DNA of 64,000 nt from the NCBI RefSeq assembly GCF_014204945.1, contig NZ_JACHMN010000001.1, forward strand, positions 620,001 through 684,000, read 5' to 3'. Origin of the DNA: Allocatelliglobosispora scoriae. GTDB lineage: Bacteria; Actinomycetota; Actinomycetes; Mycobacteriales; Micromonosporaceae. Both the position numbers and the translations under genes were made by a program. The first letter of the stretch is position 1. Each line of letters opens with the position of its first letter. The notes beneath the pieces are model-generated. The model did not search any database. It had not been told where the DNA came from and worked only from the letters and a program-made list of their open reading frames with translations. Positions 36,398 to 44,822 of the stretch are shown here, one piece after another.

Positions 36398-36424
36398 TAA
36401 ACCGGTCACCTCGTGACCGGTTTA
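36398..36424. promoter_or_regulatory. Perfect 12-bp inverted repeat operator between epoxide hydrolase and WYL regulator
   Basis: Arms TAAACCGGTCAC and GTGACCGGTTTA flank CTC. The site lies midway in the 63-base divergent intergenic region. It is the only strong symmetrical site there and the natural target of the adjacent WYL-type regulator. Confidence 0.75.
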
Positions 36425-36442
36425 TCTGACAATGTTGCCTGC

Positions 36443-37390
36443 ATGCGAACCGACCGGCTGGTGGCCATCCTCCTCCTGCTGCAGCGCCGCGAGCAGGTGA
36501 CAGCGGCAGAGGTCGCCCGAGAGCTGGAGGTCTCCGAGCGCACCGCTCGCCGCGACCTCGACGCCCTGGCCATGGCCGGGGTGCCCGTCTACTCCATGCA
36601 GGGCCGAAGCGGCGGCTGGCGCCTCGTCGGCGGCGCCCGCACCGACCTGTCCGGGTTGACCGCGAGCGAGGCCCGCGCCCTGTTCCTCGTCGCCGGCCCG
36701 GCCTCGGCGGCGACGCCGACCGTGAAGGCGGCCCTGCGCAAGCTCGTCCATGCCCTGCCGGAGCCTTTCCGGGTGCCGGCCGAGGCAGCAGCGTCGTCGC
36801 TGGTCATGGACCCGCAACGGTGGGGGTCGAGTCGGATCGAGCACCGGCGGCCCCGTTTCCTCGACGAACTCCAGGACGCGGTTATCCGCGGCGTCCAGGT
36901 GCGGCTCGGCTACGTCGACAGCAAAGGCGCCGCAACCGACAGGACGGTCCACCCGCTGGGCATCGTCGCCAAAGGCCCGTCGTGGTACCTCGTGTCCCAT
37001 ACCGAGGCCGGTCGGCGGACCTTCCGGATCGACCGCGTGTCGTCCGCCGACCCGACCGACGACCCCGTGCACCGGCCCGAGGACTTCGACCTCGCCGAGA
37101 GCTGGCGCGAGATCGCCGACGAGGTCGACCGCAGGCGTACACCCCTGGAGATCCAGGCGGTATGCGCGCCGCATGGGATTGACGTGCTCCGGATGGCCTT
37201 CGGCGACCGGCTCGACGTGGGAGGCCCCGCAGCCGACGGGCGCATCGAGGTCGGCATCCGCGGCCACAGCGAGTCCATGCTCGCCGGCGAGCTGGCCGGA
37301 CTGATCGAATGGATCGAGGTGACCGGCCCGCCGGGCGTGCGGGACCACCTCGCTGCGATCGGCACCGCCCTCGTCGAGCGATACGGCTGA
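36443..37390 (+). CDS. YafY-type WYL-domain transcriptional regulator
   Basis: The 315-residue protein starts at ATG 36443 with a DeoR-like winged helix (TDRLVAILLLLQRREQVTAAEVARELEVSERTARRDLDAL). A WYL domain follows (about 140-240, with GYVDSKG, VHPLGIVAKGPSWYLVSH, TFRIDRVSSA), then the WCX extension. The ligand is unknown. Divergent organisation with the epoxide hydrolase and the shared palindrome suggest regulation of an epoxide or lipid-derived detoxification step. A few extra upstream codons in frame (from 36413) overlap the operator and are unlikely. Confidence 0.9.
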   Translation: MRTDRLVAILLLLQRREQVTAAEVARELEVSERTARRDLDALAMAGVPVYSMQGRSGGWRLVGGARTDLSGLTASEARALFLVAGPASAATPTVKAALRKLVHALPEPFRVPAEAAASSLVMDPQRWGSSRIEHRRPRFLDELQDAVIRGVQVRLGYVDSKGAATDRTVHPLGIVAKGPSWYLVSHTEAGRRTFRIDRVSSADPTDDPVHRPEDFDLAESWREIADEVDRRRTPLEIQAVCAPHGIDVLRMAFGDRLDVGGPAADGRIEVGIRGHSESMLAGELAGLIEWIEVTGPPGVRDHLAAIGTALVERYG

Positions 37391-37425
37391 GCGCGGCAGG
37401 ATCGCTACCTCACGGAGTCGGACAG

Positions 37426-37439
37426 AACAAACGCTTGGT
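37426..37439. promoter_or_regulatory. KstR2-like operator upstream of the TetR gene
   Basis: AACAAACGCTTGGT differs at one position from the KstR2 box AnCAAGnnCTTGnT and lies 46 bases before the regulator's ATG. Autoregulation is likely, as for known KstR2-type repressors. Confidence 0.5.
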
Positions 37440-37485
37440 TGGTTACGATACAGATCCCGTTCCGCCGACCCGTCTGCGAGAAAAC

Positions 37486-38076
37486 ATGGCGCGCGATCCA
37501 GGAGTCCGGCGCGAGGCGATCCTCGGCAGCGCCGCCGCCCTCTTCGCCAACAAGGGCGTGGCCGCCACCACCGTCCGCCAGATCGCCGATGAGGTCGGCA
37601 TCCTGTCCGGCAGCCTCTACCACCACTTCGACTCCAAGGAGGGCATGGTCGACGAGATCATGTCGGCCTACCTGGAGGACCTGCAGACCCGTTTCCGCCA
37701 CGTGCTGGCCCGGGCCACCGATCCCAGGCAGCGGGTGCACAACCTCGTCGTGGCCTCGCTGGAGGTGGTCGAGGCGCACCCGCACGCCGCCGAGATCTAC
37801 CAGAACGACGTCAACTACCTGCTGCAGTTCGAGCGCTTCGCCTACCTGAAGAACGCCGGCGAGGAGGTGCGGAACACCTGGCTGCAGGTGATCGAGGAGG
37901 GCATCGCGCAGGGTGCGTTCCGCGGCGACCTCGACGCGAAGATCCTCCACCGGCTGATGCGCGACGCGGTGTGGCTCTCGGTGCGCTGGTTCACGCCCAG
38001 CGCCGATTACACGATCACCCACCTCGCCGACGACTGCACGTCGCTGTTCCTCGACGGGTTGACCACCGCCCGCTGA
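37486..38076 (+). CDS. TetR-family regulator, KstR2-like
   Basis: The 196-residue protein has the TetR helix-turn-helix (RREAILGSAAALFANKGVAATTVRQIADEVGILSGSLYHHFDSKEGMVDEIM). The run ILSGSLYHHFxSKEMVDE is characteristic of the KstR2 group, which responds to acyl-CoA intermediates of steroid or fatty-acid breakdown in actinobacteria. The C-terminal part also fits that group (EAHPHAAEIYQNDVNYL, SVRWFTP). A KstR2-like half-perfect box lies upstream. It is 24 bases before the Lgt-like gene on the same strand and may be its regulator. ATG 37486 is chosen because homology begins there. Confidence 0.88.
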   Translation: MARDPGVRREAILGSAAALFANKGVAATTVRQIADEVGILSGSLYHHFDSKEGMVDEIMSAYLEDLQTRFRHVLARATDPRQRVHNLVVASLEVVEAHPHAAEIYQNDVNYLLQFERFAYLKNAGEEVRNTWLQVIEEGIAQGAFRGDLDAKILHRLMRDAVWLSVRWFTPSADYTITHLADDCTSLFLDGLTTAR

Positions 38077-38100
38077 GCCAGCTGACGATAAGCTCCCGCC

Positions 38101-38910
38101 ATGCACCCCTTGATCGCCACGATCGGCGGTATCCCGATCGGCACCCACGACGTGCTGGTCGGGCTGGGTGTGGTGCTCGCCGCGATCGTCTTCGTCATGC
38201 AGGCGCGCTATCAGCAGCGCAGCACCGGGCAGCCGGTCGACGACCGGATCTGGAGCGTCGTCGCGGGCACCCTCGTCGGCGGCGCGCTGCTCGGCCGCCT
38301 CGGCACCTGGGCACAGCACCTGGACCCCCGCGACAACGCCACGCTGCTCGAGCAGTGGCTCTACGGCAACCGCAGCATCCTGTCCGGCCTGGTCGGGGCG
38401 TACGCGGGTGCGCTGATCGCCAAGCGGCTGACCGGCTACCGCGAGCCGACCGGGGACCTCTTCGCACCGGCGGTGGCCGCCGGGATGGCGCTGGGCCGGG
38501 TCGGCTGCCTGCTCACCGAGCTGCCCGGTACGCCGACCGGCAGCTGGTGGGGCATCACGCTGAACAGCCAGGACGCGGCCTCGGTCGGGGCACCCGCCGG
38601 CGTGGCCCTGCACCCCTCCTTCGCGTACGAGATCGCCTTCCACCTGCTCGCCCTGCTCCTGCTGCTGCGCATCCGCGGCCGGGTCGCGAAGGGGCAGCTG
38701 CTCACCCTCTACCTCGCCGCCTACGCCGCGTTCCGCTTCGGGGTGGAGTTCGTCCGCGGCAACGAGGTCGTCCTCGCGGGTCTGACCCGCCCCCAGCTGT
38801 TCCTGCTCGCCTTCGCCCCGCTCGCGGCTTGGCGCATCGTGCGGCAGGCCCGCCGCGGCGCCTACTCCGGCCTGTTCCGCCGTCCCTCTGAAATGGAGGC
38901 AGTGTCTTGA
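38101..38910 (+). CDS. Lgt-like (prolipoprotein diacylglyceryl transferase family) membrane protein
   Basis: The 269-residue polytopic protein belongs to the Lgt family: IGGIPIGTHDVLVGLGVVLA in the first helix, GALLGRLGTW, GRVGCLLTELPGTPTGSWWG, ALHPSFAYEIAFHLLALLLL and RFGVEFVRG. In classic Lgt the signature is GRxGNFxNGE; here it reads GRVGCLLTE, so the Asn is missing. The protein may transfer a diacylglyceryl or other lipid to a substrate other than prolipoproteins. It heads an operon with a membrane protein, a radical SAM enzyme and a second membrane protein, all joined by 4-base overlaps. It is most likely located in the cytoplasmic membrane. Confidence 0.82.
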   Translation: MHPLIATIGGIPIGTHDVLVGLGVVLAAIVFVMQARYQQRSTGQPVDDRIWSVVAGTLVGGALLGRLGTWAQHLDPRDNATLLEQWLYGNRSILSGLVGAYAGALIAKRLTGYREPTGDLFAPAVAAGMALGRVGCLLTELPGTPTGSWWGITLNSQDAASVGAPAGVALHPSFAYEIAFHLLALLLLLRIRGRVAKGQLLTLYLAAYAAFRFGVEFVRGNEVVLAGLTRPQLFLLAFAPLAAWRIVRQARRGAYSGLFRRPSEMEAVS

Positions 38911-39335
38911 CCTACCCCGGCCCGCACCAGCAAGGCCCCTATCAGCCAGGACCGCAGTGGGTCCCGCCACCGCCGCCGAGAGAGCACCAGCAGACCGTCC
39001 GGCCCGGGCGGGTCTTCATCGGCATCGGCATCGCCATCGGCGCCCACCTGCTGACCGTGCTCGCGTCCTGGGGACTCGCGGTGCTCGTCGTGCAGCCCAG
39101 CGGGGCCAGCGACTACACCAACGACAGCGACCGGGCCGGGTTCTTCCTGATGGCCGCGCTCATCGGCCAGGTGATCGTCTTCATCGCCGCGCTGACCGTG
39201 GGCATCATCCTGACCGTACGCAAGGACGGCGGCATCGGCCTCGGCATCCTCATCGGCTGGGCCGTCGGCCTGATCATCACGCCGGTCGTCGGCTTCGGCG
39301 TGTGCGTCTCCCTGATCAGCGGGACCCAGCTATGA
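38907..39335 (+). CDS. Small membrane protein of the Lgt-like / radical SAM operon
   Basis: The 142-residue protein has a Pro/Gln-rich cytoplasmic N-terminus and about three membrane helices (near 35-60, 78-104 and 115-140). The start is a TTG at 38907 that overlaps the Lgt stop codon (TTGA). GGAGG at 38895-38899 is seven bases upstream and decides this start. No family was recognised. Tight coupling on both sides suggests it forms a complex with its neighbours. Confidence 0.78.
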   Translation: MTYPGPHQQGPYQPGPQWVPPPPPREHQQTVRPGRVFIGIGIAIGAHLLTVLASWGLAVLVVQPSGASDYTNDSDRAGFFLMAALIGQVIVFIAALTVGIILTVRKDGGIGLGILIGWAVGLIITPVVGFGVCVSLISGTQL

Positions 39336-40939
39336 GCACCGGGATGGGCCTGCGCGGCGACCGGCTGCACCGTTACGTCAACGCGTTCTGCCCGCACTGC
39401 CACCACGCCGACGTGCCGCTGGCGCAGGTACGCCGCCTGTCCGGCTGGCTGACCGAGCGCCCCGACGCCGCCGGGGTGCCCCGCATCTGGTTGGAGCGCG
39501 GCTGCCCCGACCACGGACTGGTGCGCACCCTCTACGACGAGAACCCGGAGATCCTGCGCTACCTGGAGCAGTGGACCGCGCCGACCAAGACGCACCTGCC
39601 CGACGTCGCCGGGAACTTCGACCCCGTCCCGTCGGCCTACCTGCGCGGGCTGCCCGAGGGGCAGACCCAGCACACCTGCATCCTGCTCGCCGACCTGACC
39701 GACCACTGCAACCTGCGCTGCCCGACCTGCTTCGCCGACTCGTCCCCGGCGATCAGCGGCGTCGTGCCCCTCGCCGATGTGCTGGCGAGCCTCGACACCC
39801 GGCTGTCGCGGGAGAACGGCCGCATCGACGTGCTGATGCTCTCCGGCGGCGAGCCCACGCTCTATCCGCACCTGGCGGAGCTGCTCACCGAGGTCAGTGC
39901 GCGCAACGTGGTGCGGATCCTGATCAACACCAACGGGGTGAAGATCGCCCGCGACGACGCGCTGCTGGACCTGCTCGCCACCCACCGCGAGCGGGTCGAG
40001 GTGTACCTGCAGTACGACGGCCCGTCCGCGGCCACCTCCCGGCATCACCGCGGCGCGGACCTGACCCGGCTCAAGGAGCAGGCCGTCGACCGCCTGTCCG
40101 ACCGGGGCATCTTCACCACGCTCACCATGACCGCCACGCTCGGCGTCAACGACGGCGAGATCGGCGCCGTCGTGAAGCGGGCGCTGGACACCCCCTATGT
40201 CGGCGGTGTCAGCATCCAGCCGCAGTTCGGGTCGGGGCGCTCCGGCGACATCGACCCGATGGACCGGCTCACCCACACCGGGGTGCTCGCGCGGCTCGGC
40301 CCGCAGACCGGCGACCTGGTCAGCTGGCCCGACCTGACCGCGCTGCCCTGCTCGCACCCGCACTGCTGCTCGGTCGGCTACCTGCTGCTCGACGACGCCG
40401 GGCAGTGGCGCTCGCTGACCGCGCTGATCGGGCACGACAAGCTGCTGGAGTTCCTGGAGCTCTCCCCCGACCTCGTCGCCAACCGGATCGCCGACGCCGG
40501 CATCCCGGCCCAGCTGCGCGGGGTCGTCAAGGAGTCCCTGCTCGGGCTGCTGTCCGAGCAGTCGTCGCTGTCGCACCCCAACGTCGGGCAGCTGTGGCGC
40601 GACATCTGCGAGAACTGCGACCTGGGCATCTCCACGATGCTGACCCTCGCCTCATCGGCCCTGCCGGGCGGCCAGGCCCGGCTGCGCAAGCTGCTCGCCG
40701 AGCGGGTCAAGCGGATCACCGTCAAGCCGTTCATGGACATCTCCACCATGATCGAGGAGCGGCTCACCCAGTGCTGCGTGCACGTGGCGACACGCGGCGA
40801 GGACGCCGCCGACCAGTGCGCGCCGTTCTGCGCCGTCCAGGCCTGGCCCGCGCTGTCGGCCCAGCGGCTCTCCCGGTCCGCCGTGCCGGAGCGGTCGCTG
40901 CCCCTGATCGGTACGCCGGAGCCGGGGGTACTCGCGTGA
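39332..40939 (+). CDS. Radical SAM enzyme similar to tetraether-lipid synthase (Tes/MJ0619-like)
   Basis: The 535-residue radical SAM enzyme starts at ATG 39332 (ATGA overlap). The N-terminus has a rubredoxin-like set FCPHC (Cys20, Cys23) and RGCPDHG (Cys58). The radical SAM motif is CNLRCPTC (Cys126, Cys130, Cys133), followed by LSGGEPT (170-176). C-terminal cysteine clusters CSHPHCC, CENC, CC and CAPFC could ligate auxiliary clusters. This order (rubredoxin-like head, CxxxCxxC, several C-terminal clusters) is that of archaeal tetraether synthase and its bacterial relatives, which join lipid alkyl chains by C-C bonds. Being sandwiched between membrane proteins and an Lgt-like transferase supports a lipid-directed role; the exact substrate is inferred. 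Confidence 0.82.
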   Translation: MSTGMGLRGDRLHRYVNAFCPHCHHADVPLAQVRRLSGWLTERPDAAGVPRIWLERGCPDHGLVRTLYDENPEILRYLEQWTAPTKTHLPDVAGNFDPVPSAYLRGLPEGQTQHTCILLADLTDHCNLRCPTCFADSSPAISGVVPLADVLASLDTRLSRENGRIDVLMLSGGEPTLYPHLAELLTEVSARNVVRILINTNGVKIARDDALLDLLATHRERVEVYLQYDGPSAATSRHHRGADLTRLKEQAVDRLSDRGIFTTLTMTATLGVNDGEIGAVVKRALDTPYVGGVSIQPQFGSGRSGDIDPMDRLTHTGVLARLGPQTGDLVSWPDLTALPCSHPHCCSVGYLLLDDAGQWRSLTALIGHDKLLEFLELSPDLVANRIADAGIPAQLRGVVKESLLGLLSEQSSLSHPNVGQLWRDICENCDLGISTMLTLASSALPGGQARLRKLLAERVKRITVKPFMDISTMIEERLTQCCVHVATRGEDAADQCAPFCAVQAWPALSAQRLSRSAVPERSLPLIGTPEPGVLA

Positions 40940-41220
40940 CGCCCGTGGTGCGCCCGGCACCGCCGCAGCCGACCCGGCCCACGGAGTCGGCCGACCCGCT
41001 CCGGCTCTGCATCTACGCGACGATCGCACTGCTGGCCTGGGTCCTCGGCCCGGTCGCGGTGCTGTTCTTCGGGGTGCTCGGGTTCGTCGGCTACTGGCGG
41101 GCGCGCCGCGCCGGGCTGACCCGGTCCCGCTGCGTACTGCGCGACACCCGGCTGGTCCTGGCCTATCTGGGCCTGATCGCGCTGGCGGGTCTGGCAGGAA
41201 TCGTCTACTGGCTCCGCTGA
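40936..41220 (+). CDS. Small membrane protein, last gene of the lipid-modification operon
   Basis: The 94-residue protein has a Pro-rich N-terminus and two membrane helices (about 24-55 and 72-92). The start is GTG 40936, overlapping the radical SAM stop (GTGA). It ends close to an inverted-repeat element that may terminate the operon. The family was not recognised. Its coupling suggests an anchoring or accessory role for the radical SAM enzyme. Confidence 0.72.
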   Translation: MTPVVRPAPPQPTRPTESADPLRLCIYATIALLAWVLGPVAVLFFGVLGFVGYWRARRAGLTRSRCVLRDTRLVLAYLGLIALAGLAGIVYWLR

Positions 41221-41229
41221 GCCGGCTCC

Positions 41230-41324
41230 TCCCTGAATTTTAATGCTGGACACGCCGCGAAAACTGCAACGAAAGTCAGGATCGACTCCGGCACACCGGC
41301 GTGTCCAGCATTAAAGTTCAGGGA
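41230..41324. repeat. MITE-like element with 28-bp terminal inverted repeats
   Basis: The arms 41230-41257 and 41297-41324 are complementary at 27 of 28 positions, each with a TTTAATGC or GCATTAAAG core that is AT-rich for this genome. They flank 39 bases. The element lies between the operon end and the S9 peptidase. It may act as a terminator or be a non-autonomous mobile relic. No target duplication is clear. Confidence 0.7.
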
Positions 41325-41511
41325 ACTCGCCGCCCGCGGCGGGATCACGATCAGCGAGCGGGTGTAGGTCCGACGGCTGCCGGCGGTGGGACAGGCCGCC
41401 CGCGGTGGCAGCCGCGCCGGGGAGCGGGCTGACGACAGCGAGGGGTTCGTCTCCGGTGCCTTCGCCACGTCGCCGGCCGAAACCGGCTCACCCCGCAGCG
41501 GCGGTTGGTCC

Positions 41512-43575
41512 ATGATGTGGGGTATGTCGGCGACCTCCCTCCTGGACCAGCTGGTTCGCACCCGCGGTTTCACCCTCGGCTCCCCCCGCGACTTCTCGCT
41601 CTCCCCCGACGGCTCGCGCCTGCTGTTCCTGCGCAGCCCCGGCGGTGACGACCCGCACACGTGCCTCTGGGAGCTGGACCTGTCGACCGGCGAGGAGCGG
41701 CTGCTCGCGGGCTCCCCCGAGGGCGACGACGGGAGCCTCCCCGACGAGGAGCGGGTCCGGCGGGAGCGGGCCCGGATCTCGGGCTCGGGCATCGTCGAAT
41801 ACCACGCCGAGACCGAGCTGAAGCGGGCCGTCTTCGCGCTCTCCGGCGAGCTGTGGCTGGTCGACATCGGGGCAGCGTCCGCCACGGTGCTGCCCGGCGC
41901 AGCCGGGGCCGTCGACCCGCGACTCGACCCGACCGGGCGGCGGGTGGCCTACGTCGCGGACGGCGCCCTGCGGGTCGTCGGGTGCGACGGCGGCACCGAC
42001 CTGGTGCTCGCCGAGCCGGACGGGCCGGAGGTCGCCTTCGGGCTCGCCGAGCACGTGGCGATGGAGTCGATGGACCGCCTGCGCGGTTTCTGGTGGTCGC
42101 CCGACGGCGAGCGGCTGCTGGTGGCACGGGTGGACGACTCGCCCGTCAACGTCTGGTGGATCGGCGATCCCGGTGATCCGGGTGCCGAGCCCACCGCGGT
42201 GCGCTACCCGATCGCGGGCACGGCCAACGCCGACGTGACCCTCTGGCTCTACTCCCTCGACGGGAGCCGGACCCCCGTCGACTGGGATCGGAGATCCTAT
42301 GAGTACGTCGTGACGGCGGGCTGGGACGGGCACGGGCCGTTCGCCGCGGTGCAGAGCCGGGACCAGCGTACGGTGCGGCTGCTCGGCATCGACGAGGTCG
42401 ACGGTACGACGGCGGTGCTCGACGAGCGGCACGACGAGTGCTGGGTCGAGCTGGTGGCGGGCCTGCCCACCCGTACCGCGGAGGGGGTGTGGATCTGGCA
42501 CCGCGACGTCGGCGACACCCGGCACCTGACCGTCGGCGGCGAGATCGTCACCCCGCCCGGCTTACAGCTGCGAGCGCTCGTCGGTGTCGATCCGGTCCTC
42601 TTCCAGGCGTCGGCGGAGCCGACCGAGGTCCACCTCTACCGCCACACCGCCGACGGCATCGAGCAGCTCACCGGCGAGCCCGGCGTCCACAATGGCCTGT
42701 CGAGCGGCCAGACCCTGCTCACGCGGAGCCGCTACCCGGACGTGGCGACGGTGACCCGCCCGGGTCGCCCGCCGATCGTCGTGGCCAGCCATGCCGAGCG
42801 GCCCGCGTTCCCGCTGCGGCGCATCCGGCTCTCGCTCGGGCCGAGGGCGCTGCGGTCGCACCTCTTCCTGCCGTCCCGGCACGATTCCGGTCCGCTGCCG
42901 GTGCTGATGAGCCCCTATGGCGGAACCGCGATGCAGATGGTCACCGCGGCCGACCACTTCCCGCCGTCGTTCGTCGCGCAGTGGTTCGCCGAGCAGGGCT
43001 TCGCCGTGCTCGTCGTCGACGGCAGCGGTACGCCCGGCCGCGGACCGGCGTGGGAGAAGGAGGTCCACGGCGACGTCTACACCTCGGTGCTCGACGACCA
43101 GATCGCCGGGCTGACCGGTGCCGCCGCCCTGCACCCCGAGCTCGACCTGACCCGGGTCGCCATTCGCGGCTGGTCCTACGGCGGTTCGCTCGCCGCGTAC
43201 GCGGTGCTGCACCGCCCCGACGTCTTCCACGCCGCGGTCGCCGGGGCGCCCGTCACCGACGAGCGGCTCTACGACACGCACTGGCAGGAGCGCTTCCTCG
43301 GCCACCCCGACGAGTATCCGGAGCGCTACGACGCCAACTCCCTGGTCCTGGCCGCCGCGAAGCTGACCCGGCCGCTGCTGCTGATCCACGGGCTCGCCGA
43401 CGACAACGTTTACCCGGTGAACACGCTGCGGCTGTCGAGCGCACTGCTGGCGGCGGGGCGCCCCCACGAGGTGCTGCCGCTGAGCGGGGCGACCCACCGC
43501 GGCGGCTCCCAGGAGAACATGCTCCAGCACGAACTCGACTTCCTGCGTCGGAGCCTGGACCTGCAGGCACCCTGA
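41512..43575 (+). CDS. Prolyl-oligopeptidase / dipeptidyl-peptidase IV-like S9 peptidase
   Basis: The 687-residue cytoplasmic S9 peptidase has an N-terminal beta-propeller (about 20-430, with LSPDGSRLLFLRSPGG, WWSPDGERLLVARVDDS, WLYSLDGSR). The C-terminal catalytic domain has the nucleophile in RGWSYGGSLA, aspartate in LIHGLADDNVYPVNT and histidine in SGATHRGGS. It probably cleaves dipeptides or peptides containing proline or alanine. In-frame ATGs at 41512, 41515 and 41524 are all possible; no strong ribosome site decides. There is no signal peptide. A bidirectional hairpin follows the stop. Confidence 0.9.
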   Translation: MMWGMSATSLLDQLVRTRGFTLGSPRDFSLSPDGSRLLFLRSPGGDDPHTCLWELDLSTGEERLLAGSPEGDDGSLPDEERVRRERARISGSGIVEYHAETELKRAVFALSGELWLVDIGAASATVLPGAAGAVDPRLDPTGRRVAYVADGALRVVGCDGGTDLVLAEPDGPEVAFGLAEHVAMESMDRLRGFWWSPDGERLLVARVDDSPVNVWWIGDPGDPGAEPTAVRYPIAGTANADVTLWLYSLDGSRTPVDWDRRSYEYVVTAGWDGHGPFAAVQSRDQRTVRLLGIDEVDGTTAVLDERHDECWVELVAGLPTRTAEGVWIWHRDVGDTRHLTVGGEIVTPPGLQLRALVGVDPVLFQASAEPTEVHLYRHTADGIEQLTGEPGVHNGLSSGQTLLTRSRYPDVATVTRPGRPPIVVASHAERPAFPLRRIRLSLGPRALRSHLFLPSRHDSGPLPVLMSPYGGTAMQMVTAADHFPPSFVAQWFAEQGFAVLVVDGSGTPGRGPAWEKEVHGDVYTSVLDDQIAGLTGAAALHPELDLTRVAIRGWSYGGSLAAYAVLHRPDVFHAAVAGAPVTDERLYDTHWQERFLGHPDEYPERYDANSLVLAAAKLTRPLLLIHGLADDNVYPVNTLRLSSALLAAGRPHEVLPLSGATHRGGSQENMLQHELDFLRRSLDLQAP

Positions 43576-43583
43576 TCCGCGGG

Positions 43584-43616
43584 AGCGGGCCGCCCGGATG
43601 TTCCGGACGGCCCGCT
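43584..43616. terminator. Bidirectional hairpin terminator
   Basis: AGCGGGCCGCCCGGA and its partner TCCGGACGGCCCGCT pair with one G-T wobble across a 3-base loop. The hairpin separates the S9 peptidase from the convergent lectin gene. Confidence 0.75.
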
Positions 43617-43633
43617 GGAGTGCGCTGGAGCGG

Positions 43634-44656
43634 TCAGACCGTGATCGGTTCCCACACGGGCAGCCACACGTCGTTGGCGACGCCGGTGCTGGTGCAGGTG
43701 TACTGGATCAGCGCGTTGCCCTGGCCGAGTCCACCGGCGATGTTGAGGCACTTGCCGCTGTGCTTGGCGACGATCTGGTAGCCGATGCCCTTGGGAACGA
43801 AGCTCCACTGCTCGTTGTCGGTGCTCGCGCAGGTGAACTGGATGACGAGCGTGCTGTCCGTGGTGGCCGCACCCTGGACGTTCAGGCACTTGCCGCTGTT
43901 GACGTTGGTGAACCGGTAGTAGCCGCCGCCCATGTCGGTGACGTTCCAGCGGAAGTGCTTCGCCGCGGTCAGCGGCCACTGCAGCACCTTGGCCCCGTTG
44001 GTCGTGGAGGCGCCGTCGACGGCTGCGGCCTGGCCCACCGCAGCGGCGGGGCGCAGGGTGATCTGCGTGTTCGGCCCCAGCGGCGGTACGGCGGGGGTGG
44101 CCACGTTCAGCGTACCGTCGGTGATCGTGAGCGTCTGGCCGGCGTTCACGTCGTCGTAGGTGATGCTCGCGGAGCCGGGCGGAGTCAGCGTCGCGCCGCT
44201 CGGGGCGCTGGAGTCGACGGTGACCTCCGGCGCGAAGCGGAAGTAGCCGTTGGAGGGCCAGCGACTGTTGCCGCCGTTGATGCTGGTTCCCTCGCAGGTG
44301 AGCGTGGTGTTGCCGGCGCTGAGCACGCAGTTGCGCAGGGTGAGGTTGTTGGAGATGAAGTTGCTGCCGTCGTCGCTGTACTGGCCCGGTACCGACGTCT
44401 GCGGAGCGAAGACGGTCTTGCCGGGGGCGGTGAAGACCACCGAGGTGCCGGCGGGCGGGAAGAGCCCTTCCCCGCCGGTGTTCTGGTAGGTGAAGGGCAC
44501 CGGTCCGGTGCTGCCCGGCGAGATGGCTGCGGTGGTCGGGACGTCGCGGCCGATGAAGGTGACCGCGGCGTACGACGGGGCGGCAGCGGCGAGCGCGACC
44601 GCGGTAGCGACGGCGCAGACCGCGGCACGTCGAAGACTGGTGGTGACTGATCGCAT
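43634..44656 (-). CDS. Secreted protein with C-terminal ricin-type beta-trefoil lectin domain
   Basis: The 340-residue protein starts at ATG 44656 with a signal peptide (MRSVTTSLRRAAVCAVATAVALAAA, SYA-A). Residues about 35-205 are a beta-rich domain of unknown family. Residues about 215-340 form a ricin-type (CBM13) lectin domain with the repeats NSGKCLNVQG, QFTCASTDNEQWSF, HSGKCLNIAG and QYTCTSTG. It probably binds extracellular galactosyl or xylosyl glycans. There is no enzymatic motif. It has its own upstream region with an AT-rich patch near 44740. Confidence 0.85.
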   Translation of the reverse strand: MRSVTTSLRRAAVCAVATAVALAAAAPSYAAVTFIGRDVPTTAAISPGSTGPVPFTYQNTGGEGLFPPAGTSVVFTAPGKTVFAPQTSVPGQYSDDGSNFISNNLTLRNCVLSAGNTTLTCEGTSINGGNSRWPSNGYFRFAPEVTVDSSAPSGATLTPPGSASITYDDVNAGQTLTITDGTLNVATPAVPPLGPNTQITLRPAAAVGQAAAVDGASTTNGAKVLQWPLTAAKHFRWNVTDMGGGYYRFTNVNSGKCLNVQGAATTDSTLVIQFTCASTDNEQWSFVPKGIGYQIVAKHSGKCLNIAGGLGQGNALIQYTCTSTGVANDVWLPVWEPITV

Positions 44657-44822
44657 GTGGATCCCTGTGGTCGAGAGCTCGGCAGCCCGGCGGCACCAAG
44701 TGGACGGGTTGTCCACCGGGACGGTTACACAGCTCTGACCTGTTAAAACGTAGATCAAATTGGTGGCGGCGAGATTCACCCGATCGGGGACTCGCCGCCG
44801 GGCGGCTCGAACCGCGGAAGGA

